Below are positions 7,500 to 17,093 of a DNA stretch of 64,000 nucleotides, in pieces. Location: contig NC_015732.1 of the NCBI RefSeq assembly GCF_000219725.1, positions 62,001 to 126,000 of the forward strand, written 5' to 3'. This DNA comes from Gracilinema caldarium DSM 7334 (GTDB lineage Bacteria; Spirochaetota; Spirochaetia; Treponematales; Breznakiellaceae). Position numbers and translations under genes: made by a program. The stretch's first letter is position 1. Every line of letters starts with the position of its first letter. The notes below the pieces were generated by a model. The model was not told the DNA's origin. It saw nothing but the letters and a program-made list of their open reading frames with translations, and ran no database searches.

Positions 7500-10400
7500 C
7501 GGTAGCTCCCTGGGCAATACTATATAGTTTGGCATCGCTCAAAATCGGCTTTATTTCTATGGTGTTCATACTCCGCAGATATACCAGCAAAGTTTTAACC
7601 GGTTTATCAGAAAAAGCCTTCCCTGCCCGATGGTAGCATTCGAGCTGAATCCGGTGGATTTCGGGCTGTAAGGTTTTATCGGTCTTAAAATCGATAATAA
7701 CACAGTGGTTTTCGGTTTCATAGATGAGGTCTATACTGCCTTTTACCAGAATAGGGCGTTGATCACTATTCTGGAGGGGAAGCAGAAAGCTGTATTCGGT
7801 TCGGAGCTTTGGTTTTGCGTTGAAGGCTGCCTTACCATACTCGGTTTTTAAAAATTGCTGGGCAAGATTTTGAGCTTCCTCAATGAAAAGCTTTTGGTGT
7901 TCTTTGGAAAGCTCGATAGTTTTAAACTCCGCCAGTAATTCCCGGGGAGGTTCCATACCTTTACCTTCTAGGGTGTGCTGAATGATAGTATGGCAGAGGG
8001 TGCCGAACAGGGTTTCCAGGTCGTTTTTGGAAGAAGCGATCAGGTGGTCTACCGTAAGTGTTGGTAAGGGTAAAGCCCCTTCTTCTGAAATGTTTGTACT
8101 GCGAGCTTTCTGATAGGTCTCTTCCATTATTGTTGGGCTTGTTATCCGGGGCGCATACCTTGGTATTGAGATGGCTGGCTGGTTGTAAAAGGATTTTTCT
8201 GAGCTTAGTGCCTGTTGTAGCTGTAGAGCCTCATCACTGAGCCCGGCACGTTTTTTAGCTCGTTCTTTAAGTCTTGCCAGTTCTTTGCCGCGCTCAGCTA
8301 TGGTAAGAGGTTGTATGGATTGCAAGGTATAAAGGGTCTGAGATACCTGGTCTATACCGAGGGAGATGAGTTCCAGGAAACTCTGTTTTTTCTTATCCGG
8401 TTTGGGTGTTGCAAAAAGTGTGGCTTGGAGATCACTGAGATTTCCGTTGTAAAGGGAACGGGTTTCATCAATTTTATCCTGATTTATTTTTTTGTTACCT
8501 GCGATAATTACCTTTTGCTCTGCCCTGGTGAGGGCTACATAGAAGAGCCGTTTTAATTCTGCCAGGTTTTGTCTGTTTTCTGTTTCCCGCAGTTCTTCGA
8601 AGAGGGGATTAGCAAGTTTATCCTTCTGATGTTTGCTGTAAGGTTTCCAGGAAATAACGGGGCCAAAGGTTGTACTGTAAAAGTAGGGTTTATCGTTTCT
8701 GAATGACTGACCTTCGGAACCAGCCTGGGGAACGATGACCACAGGAAATTGGAGGCCCTTACTTTTATGAATAGTCATAAATATAACTGCATCTGCCCGT
8801 GTATCCGTTTCGTCTCCTTCTACCTTTTCTGGGTTTCCGATAAGCGGTGCAAGCTCATCTAAAAAAGCAGCCAGCGTAAGGTGCCGCTGGTCAGCTTTGA
8901 GTGCCATATCGTAGAGCAGATCGAAGTGTCCAAGGGTAGCTGCCATATCGCTGTCCTGAAGAAGGCTTGTCCGGTACCCTGATTCATACCAGAGCCAGGC
9001 AACCAATTCAGCGATACCCTTGATATCGGCCATATGTAATAGGGTATCATAGAGCTCTGCCCCCAGATTATATCGGTCACGGTCGCTAACATACTCAGCA
9101 GTCCAAAAATCTTCGGACAGTTCTGAAAAGGGTTCATACCAGAGATTATCTTTTAGCTGGAGCATGAGCTTGAGAAATGTATGGTCGCTGATGTTTACGA
9201 AGGGTGAACGTAACACCGTAGCATAGGCATTGGTATCCTGCGGAGAAACTACTAATTGAAGAAAGGCATAGATATCATTGGCTGGAGCATCGACAAACAG
9301 CCCACGGGGGTCAGCGCTGACAAAGGGGATGCCGACGGTACGAAAGACTCGTTCATATACAGACTGATGGGTGGTGGTTCTGAAAAGGAGTGCCACATCA
9401 CTAAATTGGAATTCCTTCTTTTCTATACCCTGGATAATTCGTTGTGCTACGGCGATTGCTTCAGTTTCTGAAGGAGAGCAGTATTGTGATGGTTCAGTTT
9501 GTTCATTGCTGGTTTCTTCCTGAGAGATCTCTTCATCCAATTGGGTAGTGTTGATGAACAGTTCCACCGGTATGGTACCGCTCCGTTCCCGTTTAGGGGT
9601 TGCCCTGGCTTGTGTATAGGCCGCTTCATAGGGTTCACTGGGGGTGCCGAAAATCCCTGGGAAGAGCTGATTGAAAAAATCGATAAGTTCCGGTTCTGAA
9701 CGGTAGTTAGTGCTGATAGAAAGCTGACAATGGTGTTGTGGGTTAAATTGGTGGCTCAGTTCTTCAGAGAGCCGTTTAAATACGGAAACATCGGCGCCGC
9801 GGAATCGGTAAATGGATTGTTTTTCATCACCCACAAAGAACAGTTTATCCGGTGCGAGCTGTTCCGGTGAAGGTATACCATGACTGGCTTCATACTCAGC
9901 TTCTGCAAGGAGGTAGAGCAGGTCCTTTTGTTTTTCATTGTTGTCCTGGAACTCATCAATCATGATTGCCCGGATCTGTTGTTTATAGTATGTACGAAGG
10001 GGTAGTGATGTTTTTAAGATGTCCACCGCTAGATCGATGAGGTCGCCGAAGGAGAGTAATCCTTCATTGCGTTTATTTCGATTAAAACGCTGGGCAAGCT
10101 CATCGAGTAATTCGCCAATGCGTTCTATATAACCACGTTTGTTATAAAAAACTAACAGGGGCGTAAGTTCAACACAGATATCCTTTCCTTCTGAAAAGAG
10201 TTCCTTGGCACGGGCCATTTCGGTTCCCGGTGTTACCTTAGACGGTTTCCTTATGGCGGTAATATCCTTACACAGGTTGATAAGATAATCATACTCTTGT
10301 TCCTGTTCCGGGTATGCCCTAGGACAGTTCTGATAATTTGAAAAGATAGCCTTAATTTCGAGAAGAGTTTTATGTTTGGTGCTGGTATCGAGGCTTGCGC

Positions 10401-11022
10401 CAGCACTACAAATTGCTGACAGTCGAGCCAGCCTAGCGTTGATACGGGAGAGAAATTCATCAACCTGCTTTCTGGCAAAATCTTTATAGGAAGGCACCTG
10501 CACGATGGGCAGCTGGTGCTGACAAAAATCGGCGAAGAAATCCTTTACAATGATGTCAAAGGAAAAAGTAGCTACCAGTTCTTGTAAGACCGGTTCGGTT
10601 TGATGTTCCATGAGAAATTCCAGAGCGGTTTGTTCTGCCAGATTTTTAAGCCGCCCTTCGTCGATAGTAAAATTCGGTGGAATGCCATAGTTTTGGCAGG
10701 AACCGCGAACGATGGAGGCGCAGAAAGAATCTAGGGTGTCGATCCGGGCTGTATTAAAACGTTCAAGCTGTTGTCGGACCCAGGGATCTTTATGCTTGCT
10801 GAGTTCCTGGTGAATACGGCTGAACATTTCTGCGGCGGCTTTCCGGGTAAAGGTCAGTGTTAAAATTGCATCGACGGGAAGCTTTTTGTTTTGTATGAGC
10901 CGCACATAGCGGTGGGAAAGGACGGTGGTTTTACCGGATCCAGCGCCGGCGGAAACGACTACGTTATAATCTGCCTCATAGGCTGCCTCTTGTTCTGTAT
11001 CGAGGATTTGCTGGGCGCTCAT
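7489..11022 (-). CDS. addA: AddA-type helicase-nuclease subunit
   Basis: 1177 residues. Superfamily 1A (UvrD/RecB) helicase motifs occur in order: Walker A SAGAGSGKT (24-32), IDEFQDNN (motif II), VGDEKQSIYRFRGAD (III), MTIHKSKGLQFPVV (V) and RLFYVALTRAEQKV (VI). The C-terminus has a RecB-family PD-(D/E)XK nuclease, GSIDLIYETENHCVIIDFKTD. With AddB it processes double-strand breaks and foreign linear DNA to load RecA. The ATG overlaps the addB stop as ATGA, giving translational coupling, and its own end overlaps the HD-GYP start. Length fits AddA (about 1200). Confidence 0.95.
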   Translation of the reverse strand: MSAQQILDTEQEAAYEADYNVVVSAGAGSGKTTVLSHRYVRLIQNKKLPVDAILTLTFTRKAAAEMFSRIHQELSKHKDPWVRQQLERFNTARIDTLDSFCASIVRGSCQNYGIPPNFTIDEGRLKNLAEQTALEFLMEHQTEPVLQELVATFSFDIIVKDFFADFCQHQLPIVQVPSYKDFARKQVDEFLSRINARLARLSAICSAGASLDTSTKHKTLLEIKAIFSNYQNCPRAYPEQEQEYDYLINLCKDITAIRKPSKVTPGTEMARAKELFSEGKDICVELTPLLVFYNKRGYIERIGELLDELAQRFNRNKRNEGLLSFGDLIDLAVDILKTSLPLRTYYKQQIRAIMIDEFQDNNEKQKDLLYLLAEAEYEASHGIPSPEQLAPDKLFFVGDEKQSIYRFRGADVSVFKRLSEELSHQFNPQHHCQLSISTNYRSEPELIDFFNQLFPGIFGTPSEPYEAAYTQARATPKRERSGTIPVELFINTTQLDEEISQEETSNEQTEPSQYCSPSETEAIAVAQRIIQGIEKKEFQFSDVALLFRTTTHQSVYERVFRTVGIPFVSADPRGLFVDAPANDIYAFLQLVVSPQDTNAYATVLRSPFVNISDHTFLKLMLQLKDNLWYEPFSELSEDFWTAEYVSDRDRYNLGAELYDTLLHMADIKGIAELVAWLWYESGYRTSLLQDSDMAATLGHFDLLYDMALKADQRHLTLAAFLDELAPLIGNPEKVEGDETDTRADAVIFMTIHKSKGLQFPVVIVPQAGSEGQSFRNDKPYFYSTTFGPVISWKPYSKHQKDKLANPLFEELRETENRQNLAELKRLFYVALTRAEQKVIIAGNKKINQDKIDETRSLYNGNLSDLQATLFATPKPDKKKQSFLELISLGIDQVSQTLYTLQSIQPLTIAERGKELARLKERAKKRAGLSDEALQLQQALSSEKSFYNQPAISIPRYAPRITSPTIMEETYQKARSTNISEEGALPLPTLTVDHLIASSKNDLETLFGTLCHTIIQHTLEGKGMEPPRELLAEFKTIELSKEHQKLFIEEAQNLAQQFLKTEYGKAAFNAKPKLRTEYSFLLPLQNSDQRPILVKGSIDLIYETENHCVIIDFKTDKTLQPEIHRIQLECYHRAGKAFSDKPVKTLLVYLRSMNTIEIKPILSDAKLYSIAQGATDAT

Positions 11023-13892
11023 GCTTTATCTCCGCCAGAAAAATTGATACGACAGACTGCCTTAACCGGGCAGGATGTACAGATCCCTCGATTTGCAGGA
11101 TGTACTACAGGATAGTTTCCTATTTTGAGGTAGTCTACCATAAGGGCTAGGGTTTCATCTAATTTGGTGAGTACCGGTTCATAGTCTGTTCGTTTTACTG
11201 GTAGGATGGTATTTTTTTTGGAAGGGCCCTCAGGATCGATAACCTTAACATTCATGCGTTGTTCAATCGAATAAAAGGCAGCCCGACTCACGGTGGTTTT
11301 TAATTGTTGTTCTGCCATTTTAATATATGCAGCAATCTGAAAATTAGAAACCATTCCGCTACTATCTAGCCAGAGTTCACGTTTTTTTGGTGCATTATTT
11401 GTTTTAAAATCGATGATAATAAGCTGGCCTTCGGTATCCATGAGGATGAGATCTGCAGTCCCTGCAAGGTAAATATCCAGTTCCGGATAGTGACGCCGCA
11501 GGTGATATTCGGAGCCTAAAACCGAGCAAGAGTCGAGCGTGGGGATTTCGTTGGTAAGGTAGATGATGAGGTTCTCCTTAATTCGTTGAAAAAGCATTTC
11601 GTAGACCGATTCCTGAAAAGCCCCTTCTTCATTTTGCTGATCTGCTATTTTATCTTTGATGATTGTCTTAAGAATTCTATTGTAGTTTTCAATCTCGCTG
11701 GCCCGTATCCGTCTACCCGGTGTTTCTTGGAGATGGTTAAAAAAGGCTTCCAGGATGGCGTGATACAGGATACCAATTTCTTTCTGTCCTATGGTTTCTA
11801 TTTCCAGTTGGGGCTCACGAATGGCGAGACCCCTGGTTAAAAGCCATTGATGAGGACAGGTAATAAATTGGTTGATATCTGTTGGTGAAATATGGTTGGG
11901 GTCCCTTTTGGTTGTAAGGCGTGTATACATAGTGTCCCGGAGAACTGCCTCATCGATGGGGGCCTTACGGATATCCTGAGAGAGAACATAGGGTCTATAA
12001 CTTTGTTGGCTCCGTTTCCAAGCAAGCTGTTGGATTGTATAGGGTGCGCTTGCTTCGAGACCGGTACCCAGTTCTTCAAGACGATAAGAGTCTTTGAGGA
12101 GAGGTGCCTCAGTTTCCCCTTTACATTGAATTTGGTTCTCTGAGGTAAGCGCCTGATGGGGTATGGTATGGCCGGTAACACCCCGATCCGGAGCGGTATA
12201 CACAATTATTGAAGACAAGCTATAGGCATCGATAAAGGCTTTTGAACGGTCTCTGGATACGCATTCCAGAGATTTTTTTCTATCCTCCCTGAGAAATGGT
12301 GCTGGGTCAACAATAACTGAGGCTCCGTCCTGGGTAACGTTCATCACAATGTGGAGTGTTGGAGCTATTCCTGCGGCAACCCGGTAGGGATAGACTGCAA
12401 TACCCTCTATATCAGATTGGTAAACATAGGTTGTAGTTTTCAGATGGGCTAAGAACAGCGGAAAGGCCTTACCGGTGGAACAATCGGCCAGATGTTCTTC
12501 GGTTTCTATGAGTCTGGCTAATTCTTCCATAGCCCTAGCATACACCTTGTCGGTATCAGGGTTTATACGTTCCCGATCAAAATGATTTCCAGCAAAAAGA
12601 ATAAGCTTTGTTCGTAGTTCGGTGAAATTATGAGCATTGACAACATCGCTTATGTCCCGTTGTAACTGCTGATAAAATTGTTTCAGGTCGATTATTGAAA
12701 AGGGGGTACCAATATTTGCTTCAAGAATATGTTTGAAGGTTTCGAGCCACACATCGGTAATGCGGTTATTGTTTTTGTAGCCGCTCAAACACCGATATTC
12801 CAGACCAAAGTTGAGTAACTGCTGAATGAGTTGTGGTTCTTTCCAGGGTAATGATTGGTCAGTGAGGAGATTTTTCATAGCCCGGTAGGACCAGTGGGTT
12901 TGGTAACAATCCTGTAGCAGGGGAAAAAGCCGTCCTCCGCTCTGATCGGTAAGTGCCTTACCCTGACGGATGCTGATAGGAATCCCACGTAATTTGCATT
13001 CCAGGCTAAGTTCTTCTGCATAGTTTTCCAGGTTGGGGATACTCAGGACAATTTCTTCTATGGAGAGGGTTTTACTGTGTACCAGCTGAGCAAGCAGGTT
13101 CGCCACATAGCGTATTTCTTCTCGCCAAGAAGGGAATTGTAGGAGACTTTGTTTTATCTTGATGAGCAGGTTGGAGGTTCTTTCGTAGGATTCTTCAGGA
13201 GATTTCTCTAGGGTAGATCCGCATATAGAGACCCTATTAACAGCATGGAGATGTTCATCAATTTGAATATCCTTGACCATAAAGATAAAGACCGATTGTT
13301 GAGATGAAAGCTCGTTTTCATAGGATTCCCAGTCGTCAGTAAGATCTGGAAGTATCAAAATCCAATGTCTGCCATGATCTTGAAAGGGAGAACGGATCCA
13401 ATCTGGTTCGTAGAGGTTGTGGGAGGCAAGGAAATCTGAATACCGGTGAAAAAGAATACGAAGGTCCCTGATGTACGTATCAGTCTTGAAGGTGATCTCT
13501 GAAGTGCGTTCTATGATGATTTTTAAAGATGGGAGCATACTGCTGATATGGCCTATAAAGGGAGTGTAGTCCGAGGCATAGGATGGGGGTAGTAGTTCTG
13601 CAAAAAGGGGTGTGCCTGATGTTGCTTCCTTGGCGTTTTCTTCTAAGAGATGGGATGTAAAGAGCATACGGATGAGGCTGTTTGCTGGTCGTTTTTCACT
13701 TTGATGTGCTGAGAGACATTGTTCTTTAAATTCATCCCAGGCGATGAAACGTTCAAGGGCAACCGGTTTTTGTGTTGTTTCACAAAGCCGCCGTGCCCAG
13801 AATTGGGCGGGCACGGCGGAAGGAAACACAAAGACCGCGTTGCGATTATCAAGATAGGAGTACAACAGTTCCTGGAGAGAAGATTTTCCCAT
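11019..13892 (-). CDS. addB: AddB-like nuclease subunit (RecC-like N-terminus, Fe-S nuclease)
   Basis: 957 residues. The N-terminus NAVFVFPSAVPAQFWARRL lacks a Walker A, unlike Bacillus AddB, so this half is a RecC-like inactivated helicase. The C-terminal nuclease has GTADLILMDTEGQLIIIDFKTN (D...DxK), and the iron-sulphur cysteines are in place: one in FITCPHQW near residue 680 and CTSCPVKAVC at about 937-946 (C-x2-C-x5-C). Partner of AddA in recombinational repair. The 43-bp gap after the uxaE-like gene and weak ribosome site leave open whether it has its own promoter. Spirochaete-type AddB proteins often diverge, hence the cautious name. Confidence 0.85.
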   Translation of the reverse strand: MGKSSLQELLYSYLDNRNAVFVFPSAVPAQFWARRLCETTQKPVALERFIAWDEFKEQCLSAHQSEKRPANSLIRMLFTSHLLEENAKEATSGTPLFAELLPPSYASDYTPFIGHISSMLPSLKIIIERTSEITFKTDTYIRDLRILFHRYSDFLASHNLYEPDWIRSPFQDHGRHWILILPDLTDDWESYENELSSQQSVFIFMVKDIQIDEHLHAVNRVSICGSTLEKSPEESYERTSNLLIKIKQSLLQFPSWREEIRYVANLLAQLVHSKTLSIEEIVLSIPNLENYAEELSLECKLRGIPISIRQGKALTDQSGGRLFPLLQDCYQTHWSYRAMKNLLTDQSLPWKEPQLIQQLLNFGLEYRCLSGYKNNNRITDVWLETFKHILEANIGTPFSIIDLKQFYQQLQRDISDVVNAHNFTELRTKLILFAGNHFDRERINPDTDKVYARAMEELARLIETEEHLADCSTGKAFPLFLAHLKTTTYVYQSDIEGIAVYPYRVAAGIAPTLHIVMNVTQDGASVIVDPAPFLREDRKKSLECVSRDRSKAFIDAYSLSSIIVYTAPDRGVTGHTIPHQALTSENQIQCKGETEAPLLKDSYRLEELGTGLEASAPYTIQQLAWKRSQQSYRPYVLSQDIRKAPIDEAVLRDTMYTRLTTKRDPNHISPTDINQFITCPHQWLLTRGLAIREPQLEIETIGQKEIGILYHAILEAFFNHLQETPGRRIRASEIENYNRILKTIIKDKIADQQNEEGAFQESVYEMLFQRIKENLIIYLTNEIPTLDSCSVLGSEYHLRRHYPELDIYLAGTADLILMDTEGQLIIIDFKTNNAPKKRELWLDSSGMVSNFQIAAYIKMAEQQLKTTVSRAAFYSIEQRMNVKVIDPEGPSKKNTILPVKRTDYEPVLTKLDETLALMVDYLKIGNYPVVHPANRGICTSCPVKAVCRINFSGGDKA

Positions 13893-13934
13893 ATTCCCAT
13901 TGTATCACAGGGTGGTGTGCTCCCAAAGAGTTTT

Positions 13935-15185
13935 TTATTGTATAAATATCGGTCTGATGTGTCGATCTAGAAGATTTTCTTTTACCTGGAGCGCAATATG
14001 ATGCTCATGAGCTTCGAGGGCTTTTAAATAGGTTTCACCCAGTTCAGCAGCGACTTTATACCCTACATGGAGCAGCTGTCGGAAATGAGGATTATATTGT
14101 GGATGGTTTTCTATGTGCCGTAACGCAGCTGCATAGGTTTCACCATTCCAGGCTTGGACCGAATTAGGCTCTGGTAATTTGTCTTTATGAATATCGATAA
14201 CCGTAGCATAGGGCGCACAAAGTTCATCAAATCTATAATAGGTTTCTCGATAAATCTGTTGTACGATCCTGAGGCCTTCATCTCCTGCGGATGCCAATCC
14301 TATTAGCTCTTCGAGCCAGGTGGTTCCAGCTGTTTTCAGATGGAGGCCTGCATGATGGGTGTAGATTGCTTTTTTAATGATAGGATATATAGAAAATTTA
14401 TCACTACCAGAGTGGACACTGAGTTTTAGATTTTTTGGTAAACCGAATTCTTTACTAGCATAGGCAATAACTAAGATATCCTGGTTAAATTCTCTTTCGA
14501 ATTGGGTCAGGTTACCTACATAATCGACCCCTTTATTAAAGCGGCCTGTAAATTTAGGTGCAATGGTCTGTGCCGGAATACCCTCATCGGCAATCATGGC
14601 GAGAATAAAAAGCAGGTCCTCAGGTCCCTGAGGCTGGTCGGTTTCATCAATAGATACTTCGGTTATAAAATTCTCTGGTCCTTTTTTATTAGCAATATGG
14701 CGATACAGTTTTCCTGCTTCTTGTATAGCGAGAAGGTATTTACGGGCTACTGAGGTAAGGGTGGTTTCGGTAATGGTAATGGGCTGTTCGATTCCAGGGA
14801 TCTGGAGTTTTCCGATACAATGTTGATGCTTTGCAACAAATCTGGCGATAGAAGCCTCGTCTGCAGCTTTACCGGTATAGTCTGCCACGTCGAGGGTAAA
14901 AAAGTCACTGGAATCCAGAAAAAGGTCCACGGTTTTCATGCTGATATGATCCGCATCGACATGATAAGGATCTTGCCAGCCCAGGGCAGCCACTGCCCAG
15001 TCCGCTTCCTTACGGACCTGGCCTGGTTCGGTGTGGATGATAGAATGTTCTCGATAAGATTTGTTCCATACAGGAATAATGGTGCAACCAAGGTGTTTTG
15101 CTTCTGCGAGGGCTTCTAATTGAGCCTTTCCTTGATGCCCAAAACGATCGCCAATACCCATGGAAAAACGTTCTAATTGTTTCAT
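13935..15185 (-). CDS. uxaE: Tagaturonate epimerase family protein (UxaE-type)
   Basis: 416 residues. The signature N-terminus MGIGDRFGHQGKAQL, the segment YHVDADHISMKTVDLFLDSSDFFTLDVAD and KLSVHSGSDKFSIYPII fit the UxaE family, which interconverts D-tagaturonate and D-fructuronate in galacturonate breakdown. Histidine and aspartate residues in HVDADH and VHSGSDK are plausible metal ligands of a TIM-barrel active site. It follows an SDR reductase by 69 bp, the same pairing as UxaE-UxaD in Thermotoga. The enzyme is cytoplasmic. The family name is from memory of these motifs and the neighbourhood; substrate is inferred. Confidence 0.75.
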   Translation of the reverse strand: MKQLERFSMGIGDRFGHQGKAQLEALAEAKHLGCTIIPVWNKSYREHSIIHTEPGQVRKEADWAVAALGWQDPYHVDADHISMKTVDLFLDSSDFFTLDVADYTGKAADEASIARFVAKHQHCIGKLQIPGIEQPITITETTLTSVARKYLLAIQEAGKLYRHIANKKGPENFITEVSIDETDQPQGPEDLLFILAMIADEGIPAQTIAPKFTGRFNKGVDYVGNLTQFEREFNQDILVIAYASKEFGLPKNLKLSVHSGSDKFSIYPIIKKAIYTHHAGLHLKTAGTTWLEELIGLASAGDEGLRIVQQIYRETYYRFDELCAPYATVIDIHKDKLPEPNSVQAWNGETYAAALRHIENHPQYNPHFRQLLHVGYKVAAELGETYLKALEAHEHHIALQVKENLLDRHIRPIFIQ

Positions 15186-15254
15186 GATGCTCTCCTAAAT
15201 AATAATAGAATTGGAGGTACTTTTCGGAACACAGATGCTGTTTGAATCACCTGG

Positions 15255-16091
15255 TTAGATATTATCCACCAAAAAGCCTCCATCTACTGGAATAGAAACT
15301 CCGGTGATAAAACCGGAAGCCTGATCGCTACAGAGAAAAATGGTAGCACCGACAAGTTCTTCATTTTTACCAAACCGACCAAAGGGGGTGCGGGCAATAA
15401 TCGATTTACCCCGATCAGTAAGCTCGGTCATTGTCTCGTCCTTGTAGAGAAGTAAGCGGTTCTGGTTGCCTACAAAAAAGCCCGGTGCGATGGCATTGAC
15501 CCGGATACCATAGGGCGCAAATTCTTTGGCAGTAGCCATGGTCAGATTGAGAACGGCACTTTTCGCTGCATTGTAAGCCCAGACTCCTGAGAGGGGAATA
15601 TAAGATCCCATAGATGTAAGGTTAATGATGGTTCCCCGTACTTTTTGTGAAATCCAATAGGCTGCGAGGTGTTTTGTAGGAATGACCAACCCTGCAAAGA
15701 GATTGTTTTCGAGAATTTCTGAAAACAGATTGATATCCACTTCTGTAAAAGGACTTTTCCCCTTATTTCCACCAGCTGCATTGATTAATATATTGGGGGG
15801 GCCCATAATTTTTTCTGTTTCTTCGATTGCCTTTTGAACCTCTGCCTCGATTCCTGTATCTACGGTGACTCCAAAACAGGCTTCTGGGTGCCCTGTTTTT
15901 TCTGCCAGAGCATAGACAGCTGCTGTTATTGGGTGGTGAGTACCACGACCCCAGAGACAAACCTTTGCCCCTGCTTTTATCAAAGCTTCTGCCATGGTAC
16001 TTGCGATTGCTCCAGCTCCACCAGTAATAATTACTCGTTTTTCCCGCAGAGCAAATAGCTGTTCTACAAAGGCCGTTGTATCGTTTGCCAT
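15255..16091 (-). CDS. SDR oxidoreductase, probable fructuronate/mannonate reductase (UxaD-type)
   Basis: 278 residues from the ATG at 16091, which follows AGGAGTGTTT; a further in-frame start 42 bp upstream lacks such a site. Classical short-chain dehydrogenase: TGGAGAIA cofactor loop, NAAGG, catalytic S in NLTSMGSY, YNAAK (Y-x3-K), and IRVNAIAPGFF. Such enzymes reduce D-fructuronate to D-mannonate with NAD(P)H. Position between a DeoR regulator and the UxaE-type epimerase supports a hexuronate pathway. No mannonate dehydratase or uronate isomerase is in the window, so the pathway must continue elsewhere. A gluconate 5-dehydrogenase-like activity is the main alternative. Confidence 0.8.
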   Translation of the reverse strand: MANDTTAFVEQLFALREKRVIITGGAGAIASTMAEALIKAGAKVCLWGRGTHHPITAAVYALAEKTGHPEACFGVTVDTGIEAEVQKAIEETEKIMGPPNILINAAGGNKGKSPFTEVDINLFSEILENNLFAGLVIPTKHLAAYWISQKVRGTIINLTSMGSYIPLSGVWAYNAAKSAVLNLTMATAKEFAPYGIRVNAIAPGFFVGNQNRLLLYKDETMTELTDRGKSIIARTPFGRFGKNEELVGATIFLCSDQASGFITGVSIPVDGGFLVDNI

Positions 16092-16128
16092 AAACACTCC
16101 TTTATTTAAAGAATAGTTTAAAATTCTA

Positions 16129-16151
16129 CTCAAAACATTGTTTGTTTTGAG
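16129..16151 (-). promoter_or_regulatory. Inverted repeat between deoR-type gene and SDR gene
   Basis: CTCAAAAC (16129-16136) and GTTTTGAG (16144-16151) are perfect 8-bp arms with a 7-base loop, between the regulator stop and the SDR start. No strong U-tract follows on the minus strand, so an operator or a processing/attenuation hairpin is more likely than a full terminator. Confidence 0.45.
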
Positions 16152-16162
16152 TTAGTGATTAA

Positions 16163-16915
16163 TTATGCAAGCACAATTTCGCAGGGAAATTGTGTAATAT
16201 CACATTTAGTTGCCAAATCTATGTCTGAAATTAAAATGTGAATGTCCAAGGTACTCGCAAAAACCGAAAAGGCTTCCGTACCATATTTTGAACTGTCTGC
16301 TAAGATAATCCTTCGTTTTGAACGTTGGAGGGCCTGTTTTTTTGTATCCGATTCGTAAATATTCTGAGCACTGAAGTATCCTTCAGAAGAAAAACCGGTA
16401 GTTCCAATAAAACAGGTGTCAATATGAAAGTTTCGCAAAGCTTCTAAGGTTTGGGGCCCAATAAAGGAACCTGCATCTTTGCGAAAATTACCTCCGAGGG
16501 AAAAAACTAGTACCTCCGGGGCATCCTGGAGGGCGATAAGTACGTCGATGGAATTCGTTACCACGCGAAGACTCATCTCTTTAATTTGCTGTGCTAATTC
16601 CTGGGTGGTGCTACCGGAATCGAGAAAAATGGTATCACCTTCATGAATAAACTCTCGGGCTTTGCGGGCGATACGTACCTTAGCCTCACGATGTTCTTCT
16701 CGTCGTACCAGGAGGGGGCGAATGAGTTCCTTTTTAGTGGCTGCGATGGCACCACCTCTGGTTCGAACCAAAAGTCCTGATGCTTCAAGAAAATTTAGAT
16801 CCTTCCGAAGGGTTACTTCAGATACACCAAGACGGTTATTCAATTCTTGAATGCTAACCTGGCCGCGGAGGGATATAATGCGAATAATTTCTTCTTGTCG
16901 TTCTTGATTTGTCAA
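16163..16915 (-). CDS. DeoR-family transcriptional regulator
   Basis: 250 residues. The N-terminal winged helix is typical: QERQEEIIRIISLRGQVSIQ, NRLGVSEVTLRKDLNFLEASG and LVRTRGGAI. The C-terminal DeoRC sensor domain (EGDTIFLDSGSTTQELAQQ, CFIGTTGFS, ILADSSKYG) binds a sugar phosphate and resembles an isomerase fold. It starts with TTG at 16915 and lacks a clear ribosome site. It is the first gene of the minus-strand hexuronate unit and is divergent from the PfkB gene. It probably represses its own operon through the TTTCG repeats just upstream. Confidence 0.9.
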   Translation of the reverse strand: MTNQERQEEIIRIISLRGQVSIQELNNRLGVSEVTLRKDLNFLEASGLLVRTRGGAIAATKKELIRPLLVRREEHREAKVRIARKAREFIHEGDTIFLDSGSTTQELAQQIKEMSLRVVTNSIDVLIALQDAPEVLVFSLGGNFRKDAGSFIGPQTLEALRNFHIDTCFIGTTGFSSEGYFSAQNIYESDTKKQALQRSKRRIILADSSKYGTEAFSVFASTLDIHILISDIDLATKCDITQFPCEIVLA

Positions 16916-16951
16916 TTTCGAAGCCTTTCGAAAATAATAATATTACGAAAG
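16916..16951. promoter_or_regulatory. Candidate DeoR operator: spaced TTTCG/CGAAA repeats
   Basis: TTTCGAAG (16916-16923), the palindrome TTTCGAAA (16926-16933) and ACGAAAG (16945-16951) lie directly upstream of the regulator start with 10- and 20-base spacing, that is, on one DNA face. Repeated short TTTCGAAA-like half-sites are usual for DeoR-family autoregulation. The link is inferred. Confidence 0.5.
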
Positions 16952-17068
16952 TTTTGTTGTGTCAAGAAAAAATCCTTGAGAGGCAGTGTGAATCCTAAAG
17001 CAAAGTAATTGTTGTAAATCCAGTGCAGAAGTAATAAATGGATACATATTTTAGTTTACAATAAATAC

Positions 17069-17086
17069 TAAACCGGTTTATACTAG
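17069..17086 (+). promoter_or_regulatory. LacI-type operator overlapping the PfkB/pullulanase promoter
   Basis: TAAACCGGTTTA (17069-17080) is a perfect palindrome with the central CG of LacI/GalR-family operators. TATACT (17081-17086) directly after it fits a -10, and TTTACA at 17055-17060 is a possible -35 although 20 bp away. Binding here would block transcription. The same core occurs at 43908-43917. Confidence 0.55.
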
Positions 17087-17093
17087 TAGTGTG

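Noticed and set aside
7499-7535. Longer start for the HD-GYP protein at 7535
   Set aside because: It lies inside the addA coding end, has no ribosome site, and the ATG at 7499 has GGGAG at good spacing.
7590-7602. TTAACCGGTTTAT resembling the LacI-type operator
   Set aside because: It lies in the 3' part of addA coding sequence; similar cores occur in other genes (13760, 21640, 50315) and are expected by chance.
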